DNA of 64,000 nucleotides from DASRQK01 sp964436635 (GTDB taxonomy: Bacteria; Bacteroidota; Bacteroidia; Sphingobacteriales; Sphingobacteriaceae), in NCBI GenBank assembly GCA_964436635.1, contig CAYTDM010000009.1:8888-72887 (forward strand), written 5' to 3'. A program made the position numbers and the translations under genes. Shown here in pieces: positions 34,523 to 42,642 of this stretch; position 1 is the first letter of the stretch, and the number at the start of each line of letters is the position of its first letter. The notes beneath the pieces were generated by a model. The model worked only from the letters and a program-made list of their open reading frames with translations, did no database searches and was not told the DNA's origin.

Positions 34523-35458
34523 ATGAAAAACGTTCCAACCATCTTGATGATTCGGCCAGTTAATTTTAGTTTTAATGCTCAAACGGCTGTAAATAATTCT
34601 TTTCAAACAGATCCTACTAAATCGAATAGCGAAGATGCTGCTTTGATTCAGGAACAGGCACTCGATGAATTTGATCAATTTGTATCAGTTTTAACTAAAT
34701 TTAATGTACCCATTAGGGTGATTGAGGATACGGAACAGCCAGTGACTCCAGACAGTATATTTCCGAATAATTGGTTCAGTACACACGATCAAAGTACCGT
34801 CGTACTGTATCCCATGTTTGCAGAAAATCGGAGACTGGAACGAAAGCCAAGCGTTAAAAATATGTTGGAAAAGAACTATGAAATTAAACTTTGGTATGAT
34901 TTATCACCATTCGAAAAGCAGGCGAAATTTTTAGAAGGGACTGGGAGCATGGTGTTAGACAGATTGAACAAGGTTGCTTATGCTTGCGATTCCCCAAGAA
35001 CAGATGAGGATTTGTTTTCTGACTTTTGTTCTATGTTCAAATATACCCCAATTTGGTTTCATGCCTATGATCGCGCTGGGGAGCCCATCTACCACACAAA
35101 TGTCCTGATGTGTGTAGGAGCGGATTTCGTAGTTATTAATTTAGAAGCGATCCCGAGTGAAGAACAAGCAATGGTTAAGAAGGCGATTGCGAAGAGCAAT
35201 AAAAAACTAATTCCTATTTCGCATTCCCAAATGGAGCAATTCGCAGGGAATATGCTGCAAGTAAAAAATCAGCAGGGAGAACAGTTAGTCGTGATGTCTA
35301 CCCAAGCTTTTCAAAGTTTAACCGAAGATAAAATCGAATTATTAAGCGAAAAGAACACCATCGTGCACACTCCATTATATACCATTGAAAAATATGGGGG
35401 TGGAAGTGCGCGATGTATGATGGCAGAAATCTATTTAAATGAAAGAAAAGATACTTAA
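34523..35458 (+). CDS. ctlX: CtlX-type amidinotransferase-fold (arginine deiminase-like) protein
   Basis: 311 residues of the guanidino-group-modifying (pentein) fold. The N terminus TILMIRPVNFSFNAQTAVNNSFQ is characteristic of the citrulline-utilisation hydrolase CtlX group. Further on come PDSIFPNNWFSTH, the EGTGSMVLDR stretch, a likely catalytic His in YHTNVLM and the C-terminal catalytic Cys in GGGSARCMMAE. Family knowledge points to hydrolysis of citrulline or a related compound; the substrate here is not proven. The Nudix gene overlaps its 3' end by 20 nt. Confidence 0.85.
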   Translation: MKNVPTILMIRPVNFSFNAQTAVNNSFQTDPTKSNSEDAALIQEQALDEFDQFVSVLTKFNVPIRVIEDTEQPVTPDSIFPNNWFSTHDQSTVVLYPMFAENRRLERKPSVKNMLEKNYEIKLWYDLSPFEKQAKFLEGTGSMVLDRLNKVAYACDSPRTDEDLFSDFCSMFKYTPIWFHAYDRAGEPIYHTNVLMCVGADFVVINLEAIPSEEQAMVKKAIAKSNKKLIPISHSQMEQFAGNMLQVKNQQGEQLVVMSTQAFQSLTEDKIELLSEKNTIVHTPLYTIEKYGGGSARCMMAEIYLNERKDT

Positions 35459-35888
35459 TTTCAATATTCGAACCTATGGGTTTTTAGTTAATGATGCACA
35501 AGAAGTTTTAATAAGCCATGAGCGAGAATATGGAATGGAATTCTCGAAATTTCCTGGAGGCGGGGTGGAATTAGGGGAAGGTATTACGGATGCGCTTAAA
35601 AGGGAATTCTTGGAAGAATGTGGAATAGACATTTCGATTTTGCGCCATGTGTACACAACGGAAGAATTTGTTTTATCTGAATTTAATCAGACTCAAGTAA
35701 TCGCTATTTATTATTTGGTTCATGCTGCTGAAAGTGAACTGGCTAAAATAAGCATGGATCCTTTGCCAGCCGTCGTGGAACCTGCACAAGCATTTAAATG
35801 GATTTCAATCAAGGAGCTTGATTCGAAAAGTGACTTGACTTTTGATATTGATAAAAAAAGCTGGCAAGTTTTCCTTGCCAGCTTATAA
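35439..35888 (+). CDS. Nudix hydrolase
   Basis: 149 residues. The Nudix box is complete: G-x5-E-x7-REFLEECGI (GGVELGEGITDALK then REF). It hydrolyses a nucleoside diphosphate linked to another moiety; the substrate is not evident. The start lies in the ctlX coding end with a 20-nt overlap, so the two are co-translated. The last codons form a terminator hairpin. Confidence 0.9.
   Translation: MKEKILNFNIRTYGFLVNDAQEVLISHEREYGMEFSKFPGGGVELGEGITDALKREFLEECGIDISILRHVYTTEEFVLSEFNQTQVIAIYYLVHAAESELAKISMDPLPAVVEPAQAFKWISIKELDSKSDLTFDIDKKSWQVFLASL
35858..35884. terminator. Terminator hairpin inside the 3' end of the Nudix gene
   Basis: AAGCTGGCAAG (35858-35868) pairs perfectly with CTTGCCAGCTT (35874-35884) around a 5-nt loop. 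It lies within the last ten codons of the Nudix gene. The A run before it would give a U tract for the leftward strand, but the rightward T tract is weak. Confidence 0.65.
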
Positions 35889-35946
35889 TTATTTTTGAAT
35901 TCTTTGGGTTTGTGTTAAGAATTCTTCGAGTTTCTTATTATTAAAA

Positions 35947-37257
35947 TTAACCTTTATAGTTGAACCACTTGATTAATTCTTTTAAACTCGCTTTTTTGCC
36001 ATACATTAAAATGCCGACTCGATAAATTCTGGCGGCTACCCAAGTGGTAAATACAAAGCCAGCGATTAACAACACGAGGGATAAAGCAATTTGCCAATCA
36101 GGAACCCCATAAGGAATGCGCACTAACATCGCGACCGGAGAAGTTAACGGAATCATACTCATCCAAAATGCCAGGGACCCATTTGGGTCATTCACAAGCA
36201 CCGTAAACGACATCATATAAGTAAACAATAACGGCATGGTAATAGGAAACATGAATTGTTGGGTTTCTGTTTCATTGTCCACTGCAGAGCCTACAGCTGC
36301 AAATAATGCACTATACAGCAAGTAGCCCCCTAAGAAATATAAAATGAAGTAAAAAGCTATGAGTCCCCAATTCAGTGTGCCCATGGCTTCCATAATTTGG
36401 TTGCCCATGCCACTTCGAGCATTGGATACTTCTTGCATAGACGCACCAATTTGTTGTGCTTCTGCGCCAGAAGAATCCATGAATAATGCTCCAAAAACCA
36501 TAAACAAGGTGCTGGAGAACACGATCCACAAGATAAATTGGGTTAATCCAACCAAACCAATTCCAACAATTTTACCTAACATAAGTTGAAATGGTTTTAC
36601 GGATGAAATAATTACTTCTACAATTCTATTTTGCTTTTCTTCAATAATTCCCCGCATGACTTGCGCACCATAAATGAACAATGTCAAATAAATCATTATG
36701 GATAATACGATCGAAATAACCATGGTCGCTGCCGCGCTGCTGTCTCGCTCACCCTCTTGAGTAATTTCTTTCGAAGAAAATTTAATATCCGATTTAATGC
36801 TTTGTAAGGTTTCTAAATCAAAGCCAGCCTCTGCCAATTGATGGCTTCTTAAAATGCTCTCCACATCTGATTCGATGTTGCTTTGCAAGGAAATACTTGC
36901 TTTTTGGGAAGACAATAATTCGACGGTTTTGCTGGTTATGAAATCCTCTGGAATGATTAGCAAAAACTGATCTTCTTTTCCAGATTTTAATAATTCAGCT
37001 TTCTCGTCATCCACAGGTTTATCTGAAGGCAAGTAAGTGATTTGTTTGTTTTGGGGCAAATTTTGAGCAACTTTACCACTTGCATCTACCACATGAACCG
37101 TAGTGTTATTGTTCTCAAAAGATGATTTGGATAAGAAAAACATGAGCACCCAAACTCCAATCATTAAAATTGGAACTAAAAAGGTTAAAAGAATAAATGA
37201 TTTATTCTTAACTCGGCTTAAATATTCACGTTGAATAATTAAAAATATTTTGTTCAT
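35947..37257 (-). CDS. ABC-2 type transporter permease (NatB-like)
   Basis: 436 residues: one N-terminal membrane segment (SFILLTFLVPILMIGVWVLMFFL), an extracytoplasmic domain of about 140 residues, then about five or six further segments, the layout of NatB/ABC-2 exporters. IIEEKQNRIVEVIISSVKPFQLMLGKIVG is the conserved cytoplasmic loop of the family. Partner ATPase is encoded directly upstream (15 nt). Sodium export is known for NatAB, but the substrate here is not established. Confidence 0.9.
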   Translation of the reverse strand: MNKIFLIIQREYLSRVKNKSFILLTFLVPILMIGVWVLMFFLSKSSFENNNTTVHVVDASGKVAQNLPQNKQITYLPSDKPVDDEKAELLKSGKEDQFLLIIPEDFITSKTVELLSSQKASISLQSNIESDVESILRSHQLAEAGFDLETLQSIKSDIKFSSKEITQEGERDSSAAATMVISIVLSIMIYLTLFIYGAQVMRGIIEEKQNRIVEVIISSVKPFQLMLGKIVGIGLVGLTQFILWIVFSSTLFMVFGALFMDSSGAEAQQIGASMQEVSNARSGMGNQIMEAMGTLNWGLIAFYFILYFLGGYLLYSALFAAVGSAVDNETETQQFMFPITMPLLFTYMMSFTVLVNDPNGSLAFWMSMIPLTSPVAMLVRIPYGVPDWQIALSLVLLIAGFVFTTWVAARIYRVGILMYGKKASLKELIKWFNYKG

Positions 37258-37271
37258 AAAAGGCGTATATT

Positions 37272-38189
37272 TTAGTTAGAATGATGTGCAGTCACTTTTT
37301 GTATGAAAATATCATTAATCGATGGAATGACTTCATGCAATTCGTGAATTTCGATTATTGGCAATAAGTGGTGTAAGACTTCATTCATACTCTTGTTCTG
37401 TTCTAAACGAAGGGTCAGTTTAACTTGGTCTTCTAAATCATCCACTTTTAACACTTCAAACAACCCTGGCTGGCTTGAAATGCTTGCACCCGGGTTTGCT
37501 GCATACGTTAATTGATAGGTGTTCGACTTATATTGATTTTTAATTTCCTTCACACTGCCTTCAAGAATCTTTTTAGACTTATTAATTAAGACGATGTTAT
37601 CGCATAACTCTTCTACCGATTCCATTCTATGCGTAGAAAAGATAATGGTAGCCCCTTGTTTATTTAATGCTAAAATCTCTTCTTTAATGATATTCGCATT
37701 TACGGGATCAAATCCTGAAAATGGTTCATCTAATATGATAAGTTCTGGTTTGTGCACAACGGTCGCTACAAACTGTACTTTTTGTTGCATACCCTTACTC
37801 AAGTCTTCCACCTTTTTATTCCACCAGGTTTGCATTTCCATTTTTTCAAACCAATGTTTGATTCTTGCCGTAGCTTCTGCTTTTGACAGGCCTTTTAATT
37901 GTGCCAAATACAACATTTGTTCACCAATGGCCATTTTTTTATATAAACCGCGTTCTTCTGGCAAGTAGCCAATGCGTTCTATATGTTTTGGGCTTAAGAG
38001 TTCTCCTCCAAAATAAACTTCTCCTGCGTCTGGAGCAGTGATTTGGTTGATGATGCGAATTAAAGAGGTTTTTCCGGCACCATTTGGCCCTAATAATCCA
38101 AAAATCTTTCCCTTTTCAATGTGCATAGAGACGTCATCCAATGCACGATGGGTAGCGTATTGCTTAACAATATTTTTTATTTCTAACAT
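37272..38189 (-). CDS. ABC exporter ATP-binding protein (NatA-like)
   Basis: 305 residues. Walker A GPNGAGKTS, Q-loop, signature LSKGMQQKVQFVATVV, Walker B LIILDEPFSGFDP and switch STHRM. The C-terminal region (about 220-300) is a DUF4162-like regulatory extension. It forms a two-gene operon with the ABC-2 permease and together they make a homodimer-based efflux system. Confidence 0.92.
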   Translation of the reverse strand: MLEIKNIVKQYATHRALDDVSMHIEKGKIFGLLGPNGAGKTSLIRIINQITAPDAGEVYFGGELLSPKHIERIGYLPEERGLYKKMAIGEQMLYLAQLKGLSKAEATARIKHWFEKMEMQTWWNKKVEDLSKGMQQKVQFVATVVHKPELIILDEPFSGFDPVNANIIKEEILALNKQGATIIFSTHRMESVEELCDNIVLINKSKKILEGSVKEIKNQYKSNTYQLTYAANPGASISSQPGLFEVLKVDDLEDQVKLTLRLEQNKSMNEVLHHLLPIIEIHELHEVIPSINDIFIQKVTAHHSN

Positions 38190-38265
38190 AAATAAGAATG
38201 GATTTATAATAAGCCTTTGATGCAGGTATTAGCAATTTGTTACAAATAAACTATTAAAAATTATA

Positions 38266-39717
38266 CTAATTGCCAGCTGATTTTGGGAAGAAATTCGGGT
38301 GAAAGTTCACCAAAAACAGTTCTTGTTTCGCACGAGTCATGGCGGTGTACAACCATTGCAAAAACTCTTTGTCAGCTTGATTTTCACTTAAATACCCTTG
38401 ATCAATAAATACTACATCCCATTGTCCGCCTTGCGCTTTGTGGCAAGTGATGGCCATAGAAAATTTAATTTGCAACGCATTATAATAAGGGTCTTGTAAA
38501 ATTTTCTCATGAATCTCTTTACTGGACAGCCCTTCCTCTCTATAATCCTGCATCACATGGTCATACAAGATTTTTTGTTGATCCTGTGGCAAACTGGGGG
38601 TATCTACATATAAGGTGTCTAATAAAACGCGGCAATGAATCGGTTCCAAATCCTCCATATCTGGAAAATGCAAACTCACATCCGCAAAGCGAAATCCATA
38701 TTGCTCATGCACATTACGTACCCTTCTAATTTCGGCCATATCCCCATTTGCAATAAAAGAGGTGGTGTTTTCGTCATTTTGACCAAGCCAATAATAGTTA
38801 TTTTTAACGACCATAACTTGATCCCCACCACTTAATTCTTCATCACGAAATAGTAATTGATGTCGAATGTGCTTATTATACAAATTTGCATTTTTATTCG
38901 ACCTACAAATCACGATGCTATACTCCATGCCGTATTTATTGTACGCATAGTTCAAGCCTTCAATAAATCGTTCTCCACTTAATTTAAAAATATCCCTAAA
39001 AGGAGATAGACGCAATTGTGGTAAATCCATGGGGTCATTTGTGCCATTTGAATCACTGGATTCATGAATTTTCTGACGGACCAATGTGGCATTGTAAAGA
39101 ATCCCTGAATCCTGGGCCTGTCGAACGACCTCTGTTAATTCAATTTGAAGAAATTTACCTCCATATTTTAGGGCTAAGTGCTTTTGATCTAAAGCAGGAC
39201 TGCTTGTTGAACCAATAGGAGGAAGCTGCGCCACATCACCTACAAAAAGCAGTTTACAATTTTCTCCTTGTTTGACATAATCGAATACATCCGACAATAA
39301 ACTTTTCGTGAAGAAACCAGCTGATCCGTCACTAATCATGGAGGATTCATCAATGATAAACACGGTATTTATATGTTTATTTGGTGCCAAATCAAAATGA
39401 CTGTCTGGGGAGGACGCTTTTTTCTTTCGATATATTTTTCGATGAATCGTAGAAGTAGGGCGATTCGAGTATTGTCTCATTACCTTCGCAGCCCGACCTG
39501 TAGGCGCTAATAACACCGAAGCCATTCTGTAACGATGAAGTGCGGCGACAAAAGAACTTAATAAGGTGGTTTTACCAGTTCCCGCATATCCTCTTAAAAT
39601 AAATCCATCATACTCTTCAAAATTTGCCATAAAATAGGCCATAGTTTGCATGGCTCCTAATTGTTGCTCAGTTGGAGGCCATGGGAAATTTTGCTGAATA
39701 TCTTGTACTTTAATCAT
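38266..39717 (-). CDS. RecD-like/UvrD-type ATP-dependent DNA helicase
   Basis: About 483 residues from the ATG at 39717; the longer TTG start at 39738 would run into the divergent gene. Superfamily 1B signatures: Walker A GYAGTGKTT (residues 43-50), APTGRAAKVM (motif Ia), VFIIDESSM (motif II) and FVGDVAQLPPIG (motif III). The C terminus has the UvrD_C_2 block (SMAITCHKAQGGQWDVVFIDQG...YTAMTRAKQELFLV). It lacks RecBC partners here and is shorter than RecD2, so a stand-alone DNA repair helicase is likely. Confidence 0.9.
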   Translation of the reverse strand: MIKVQDIQQNFPWPPTEQQLGAMQTMAYFMANFEEYDGFILRGYAGTGKTTLLSSFVAALHRYRMASVLLAPTGRAAKVMRQYSNRPTSTIHRKIYRKKKASSPDSHFDLAPNKHINTVFIIDESSMISDGSAGFFTKSLLSDVFDYVKQGENCKLLFVGDVAQLPPIGSTSSPALDQKHLALKYGGKFLQIELTEVVRQAQDSGILYNATLVRQKIHESSDSNGTNDPMDLPQLRLSPFRDIFKLSGERFIEGLNYAYNKYGMEYSIVICRSNKNANLYNKHIRHQLLFRDEELSGGDQVMVVKNNYYWLGQNDENTTSFIANGDMAEIRRVRNVHEQYGFRFADVSLHFPDMEDLEPIHCRVLLDTLYVDTPSLPQDQQKILYDHVMQDYREEGLSSKEIHEKILQDPYYNALQIKFSMAITCHKAQGGQWDVVFIDQGYLSENQADKEFLQWLYTAMTRAKQELFLVNFHPNFFPKSAGN

Positions 39718-39753
39718 GTTTATGGGGGCGCGTGCCAAAGATATTTAAAAACA

Positions 39754-39784
39754 TTTGTCATGTCGAATCTAAAGGTTACTTTTG
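39754..39784 (+). promoter_or_regulatory. Promoter of the DUF3822-rsmD-coaD operon
   Basis: TTTG (39754-39757), exactly 19 nt, TACTTTTG (39777-39784): full match to the Bacteroidota promoter consensus. The ATG at 39789 lies only 4 nt beyond the -7 box, so the message is nearly or fully leaderless. Confidence 0.7.
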
Positions 39785-39788
39785 TGAT

Positions 39789-40565
39789 ATGGGTACAATT
39801 TCTGAAACTTATTATACGACCAGTCCAACATTTTCTATAGATCGATTGACGACTTGTAAAGTTCTTTTAGATGGCACTCAAAATCACGAACCAGAGATTG
39901 CGATCTATAGTGATTCAAATGAGTTATTGCATTTTGGAAATGTTTCCAGCTTTGAAAAAGCGTTTGGCACAAACGTCCTCCCAAACCTATTAAGTGATCA
40001 GCTTGTTTTCTTAGTACCTGTTTTGGATGCTCAAATAGTTCCAAATGAATTGGTGGAAGCTGGAGGCGAGGATCTAGTCGCTAAATTTGTGCTTGACGAC
40101 GGGGTTACGCCTGCCAAAACGGCAAAGTGGTCCGAACAGGATGCTCGGTTCGTTTACAGAGAACGATTAGTAAATTTGGCACCCTATGTTAAATTGCATC
40201 CTACTGCTTTACGAATACCTTTTCCTAAAATTTACTTGGAACAGTTAAGAAAAAAATCTCTTAACAGTTCAAGTGTAGTTTATGGGGTACATGTGGGACA
40301 TGAAAGTGTGTATTTAGCGATATTTCAATCTGGAAAATTATATTATTTTAATGAATTTCAAGTGAATAACATCGAGGACTTTAATTATTACTTTATTAAA
40401 GTCATGGAGCAGCTTCCCTCGAACACAACTCATTTTCTTGCTTATCTTTCTGGTGATATTAAGGAAGGAGATGAGCTGCATCAGAGAATTGTTAAATACA
40501 CGGAAGAAATTTATTTTGCAGAAAAACTATCATGCGCATTATTGGCGGTAAACACAAGGGACTAA
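39789..40565 (+). CDS. DUF3822 family protein
   Basis: About 258 residues from the ATG at 39789; the GTG at 39732 lies upstream of a perfect promoter and is rejected. The protein is full length for DUF3822, a Bacteroidota-specific family found in front of rsmD. Central segments (VYGVHVGHESVYLAIFQSGKLYYFNEFQVNNIEDFNYYFIKVMEQL) resemble the actin-like ATPase fold of Pil M/FtsA-type proteins only weakly; I do not assign activity. Its end overlaps rsmD by 34 nt. Confidence 0.82.
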   Translation: MGTISETYYTTSPTFSIDRLTTCKVLLDGTQNHEPEIAIYSDSNELLHFGNVSSFEKAFGTNVLPNLLSDQLVFLVPVLDAQIVPNELVEAGGEDLVAKFVLDDGVTPAKTAKWSEQDARFVYRERLVNLAPYVKLHPTALRIPFPKIYLEQLRKKSLNSSSVVYGVHVGHESVYLAIFQSGKLYYFNEFQVNNIEDFNYYFIKVMEQLPSNTTHFLAYLSGDIKEGDELHQRIVKYTEEIYFAEKLSCALLAVNTRD

Positions 40566-41065
40566 GACTAAATCCACCAAATAATTTGCCTGTACGCCCT
40601 ACGACAGATATGGCGAAAGAAGCCTTGTTCAATATTTTACCTAATAAAATCACCTTAGAAAACTCAATTGTGCTGGATCTTTTTACCGGTACAGGTGGTA
40701 TTGCTATCGAATTGGCATCGCGTGGAGCTTCCTATGTGGATGCAGTCGATATAAGTAATAAATGCGTACGGTACTTGCAAGAGATCAAGAAAAAATTGGA
40801 ATTGAATGCTCTGAACGTTAAGAAGGCGAATGTATTTCAATATATCGAGCAATGCGACCAGACCTATGATTTAATTTTTGCAGATCCGCCCTATGATTTG
40901 GATAAATTAATTCAACTACCCAGCCTAATAAAAGAAAAAAAGCTGCTTAATGAAAATGGGTTGTTTGTACTGGAATTTCCTTCGCAAAGACTTTTATTAG
41001 AGAATCCTAAACCAGTAGAGGTGCGTAAATATGGAAATAGCTCCTTTGCATTTTATGAATTTTAA
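40532..41065 (+). CDS. rsmD: 16S rRNA (guanine(966)-N(2))-methyltransferase
   Basis: 177 residues. MRIIGGKHKGLRL N terminus and VRPTTDMAKEALFNIL are typical of RsmD. SAM motif I is VLDLFTGTGGIAIELASRG and the N6/N2-methyltransferase catalytic motif is FADPPYD. It modifies G966 in 30S subunit assembly. Overlaps the DUF3822 gene and precedes coaD by 36 nt. Confidence 0.93.
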   Translation: MRIIGGKHKGLRLNPPNNLPVRPTTDMAKEALFNILPNKITLENSIVLDLFTGTGGIAIELASRGASYVDAVDISNKCVRYLQEIKKKLELNALNVKKANVFQYIEQCDQTYDLIFADPPYDLDKLIQLPSLIKEKKLLNENGLFVLEFPSQRLLLENPKPVEVRKYGNSSFAFYEF

Positions 41066-41101
41066 GCTACCTTTATCAATAAATCTGAAAATCATAACAC
41101 A

Positions 41102-41578
41102 TTGAAAAAAACAGCTGTTTTTCCAGGTTCTTTTGATCCATTTACAAACGCCCACTTAGATTTAGTGGAGCAAGCTTTAAAAGTATTTGATCATATTGTG
41201 ATTGGAATAGGAGTCAATTCATCCAAAAAAGGGTTATTTGACACAGATACTCGTTTAAAAATGATTGAGAAAATTTTACAAGCCTATCCATCAGAACGGA
41301 TTTCAGTGAAATTTTTCAATGGATTAACCGTGGATTTTTGTAAAAAAGAAAAGGCAACCTTTATATTTCGAGGGATTCGAAGTATTCAGGATTTCGAATC
41401 TGAGCGGGCCATTGCCGAACATAACCGAACCTTGAATCCAGAAATTCAAACAGTTTTCTTTGTGAGTCCAGGAAACTTATCCCACATTTCATCGACCATT
41501 ATCCGGGAAATTATCTTAAATAAAGGCGATGTTAGTGCTTTTGTGCCCAAAGAAATACTTCCTTTCTTAGATCAATAA
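41102..41578 (+). CDS. coaD: Phosphopantetheine adenylyltransferase
   Basis: Fourth step of CoA synthesis: 4'-phosphopantetheine plus ATP gives dephospho-CoA. The nucleotidyltransferase signature is complete: AVFPGSFDPFTNAHLD (HxGH-like, here NAH), FRGIRSIQDFESERAIA and the C-terminal ISSTIIRE. 158 residues. The start codon is TTG (41102-41104); no in-frame ATG is close. Note that the HxGH histidine pair reads THxH-like as TNAH. Confidence 0.93.
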   Translation: MKKTAVFPGSFDPFTNAHLDLVEQALKVFDHIVIGIGVNSSKKGLFDTDTRLKMIEKILQAYPSERISVKFFNGLTVDFCKKEKATFIFRGIRSIQDFESERAIAEHNRTLNPEIQTVFFVSPGNLSHISSTIIREIILNKGDVSAFVPKEILPFLDQ

Positions 41579-41583
41579 ACTAT

Positions 41584-42540
41584 TTAATTCTCTATCACTA
41601 CGCCCATTTTCTCGAACTTATCGATGCGTTCTGTTACGAGTGTGTCAGCGTCTTTTTTCTTTAAATAACTTAAATCTGACAATATTTGTTCTTTCACCGT
41701 GGTTGCAATCGCTTGCAAATCGGTGTGCGCTCCACCCAATGGTTCTTTGATGATGCCATCGATCAAGCCATTGCCTAACATGTCATCCGCTGTTAATTTT
41801 AATGCTTCCGCTGCGCGCTCTTTTTGATCCCAGCTTCTCCATAAAATAGAAGAGCAAGATTCAGGTGAAATTACCGAGTACCAGGTGTGTTCCAGCATGT
41901 AAACGCGATCACCCACACCGATTCCAAGTGCACCTCCAGAAGCTCCTTCACCGATTACAATACAAATAACAGGTACCTTCAATACGGACATTTCCAATAA
42001 GTTCCTTGCGATCGCTTCCCCTTGACCCCGTTCTTCGGCCTCTAAGCCAGGATAAGCACCCATAGTATCGATTAATGTCACAATAGGCTTATTAAATTTC
42101 TCAGCCAATTTCATCAAACGAAGTGCTTTGCGATAGCCCTCAGGATTCGCCATCCCAAAATTTCTATATTGTCTTTCCTTCGTATTTTTTCCTTTTTGGT
42201 GCCCAATAATCATCACTGACTGACCATCAATGGAAGCAAACCCACCTACGATCGCCTTATCATCGCGTACGGTACGGTCGCCATGCATTTCAATAAAATC
42301 AGTACAGATTTCTTGAATATAATCCATGGTTTGAGGACGATCTGGATGCCTTGACATTTGGACTTTCTGCCATCCAGTCAAGTTATTATATACTTCTATC
42401 TTCGTTGATTCTAATTTGCTTTCTAGCTCCACAATAGTAGCACTCATATCCACTTTGGTTTTTTCTGCTACTTGTTTCACTTTTTCGATTTGACTCATTA
42501 AGTCAGCAATCGGTTTTTCAAAATCAAACATTGTTTTCAT
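41584..42540 (-). CDS. accA: Acetyl-CoA carboxylase carboxyltransferase subunit alpha
   Basis: Partner of AccD (6.5 kb) in the heterotetrameric carboxyltransferase. MFDFEKPIADL N terminus, GWQKVQMSRHPDRPQTMDYI, ERQYRNFGMANPEGYRKALRLM, and GEGASGGALGIGVGDRV are conserved. About 318 residues from the ATG at 42540; 42531 is also possible, while the TTG at 42573 is unlikely. accA and accD are unlinked, as is usual in many bacteria. Confidence 0.95.
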   Translation of the reverse strand: MKTMFDFEKPIADLMSQIEKVKQVAEKTKVDMSATIVELESKLESTKIEVYNNLTGWQKVQMSRHPDRPQTMDYIQEICTDFIEMHGDRTVRDDKAIVGGFASIDGQSVMIIGHQKGKNTKERQYRNFGMANPEGYRKALRLMKLAEKFNKPIVTLIDTMGAYPGLEAEERGQGEAIARNLLEMSVLKVPVICIVIGEGASGGALGIGVGDRVYMLEHTWYSVISPESCSSILWRSWDQKERAAEALKLTADDMLGNGLIDGIIKEPLGGAHTDLQAIATTVKEQILSDLSYLKKKDADTLVTERIDKFEKMGVVIEN

Positions 42541-42618
42541 TCGGCTAAGGTATGAATTTGTCTGGCTTTTCAAAAATTTAAAAGCAATTCCGAAAAAGAA
42601 GCATGGCGTACTTTTTGC

Positions 42619-42626
42619 TATATTTG
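42619..42626 (+). promoter_or_regulatory. -7 box upstream of the glucoamylase-like gene
   Basis: TATATTTG, a full match to TAnnTTTG, 17 nt before the ATG. No TTTG at -33 is seen. Confidence 0.45.
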
Positions 42627-42642
42627 TTAAAAATTTATTGAA

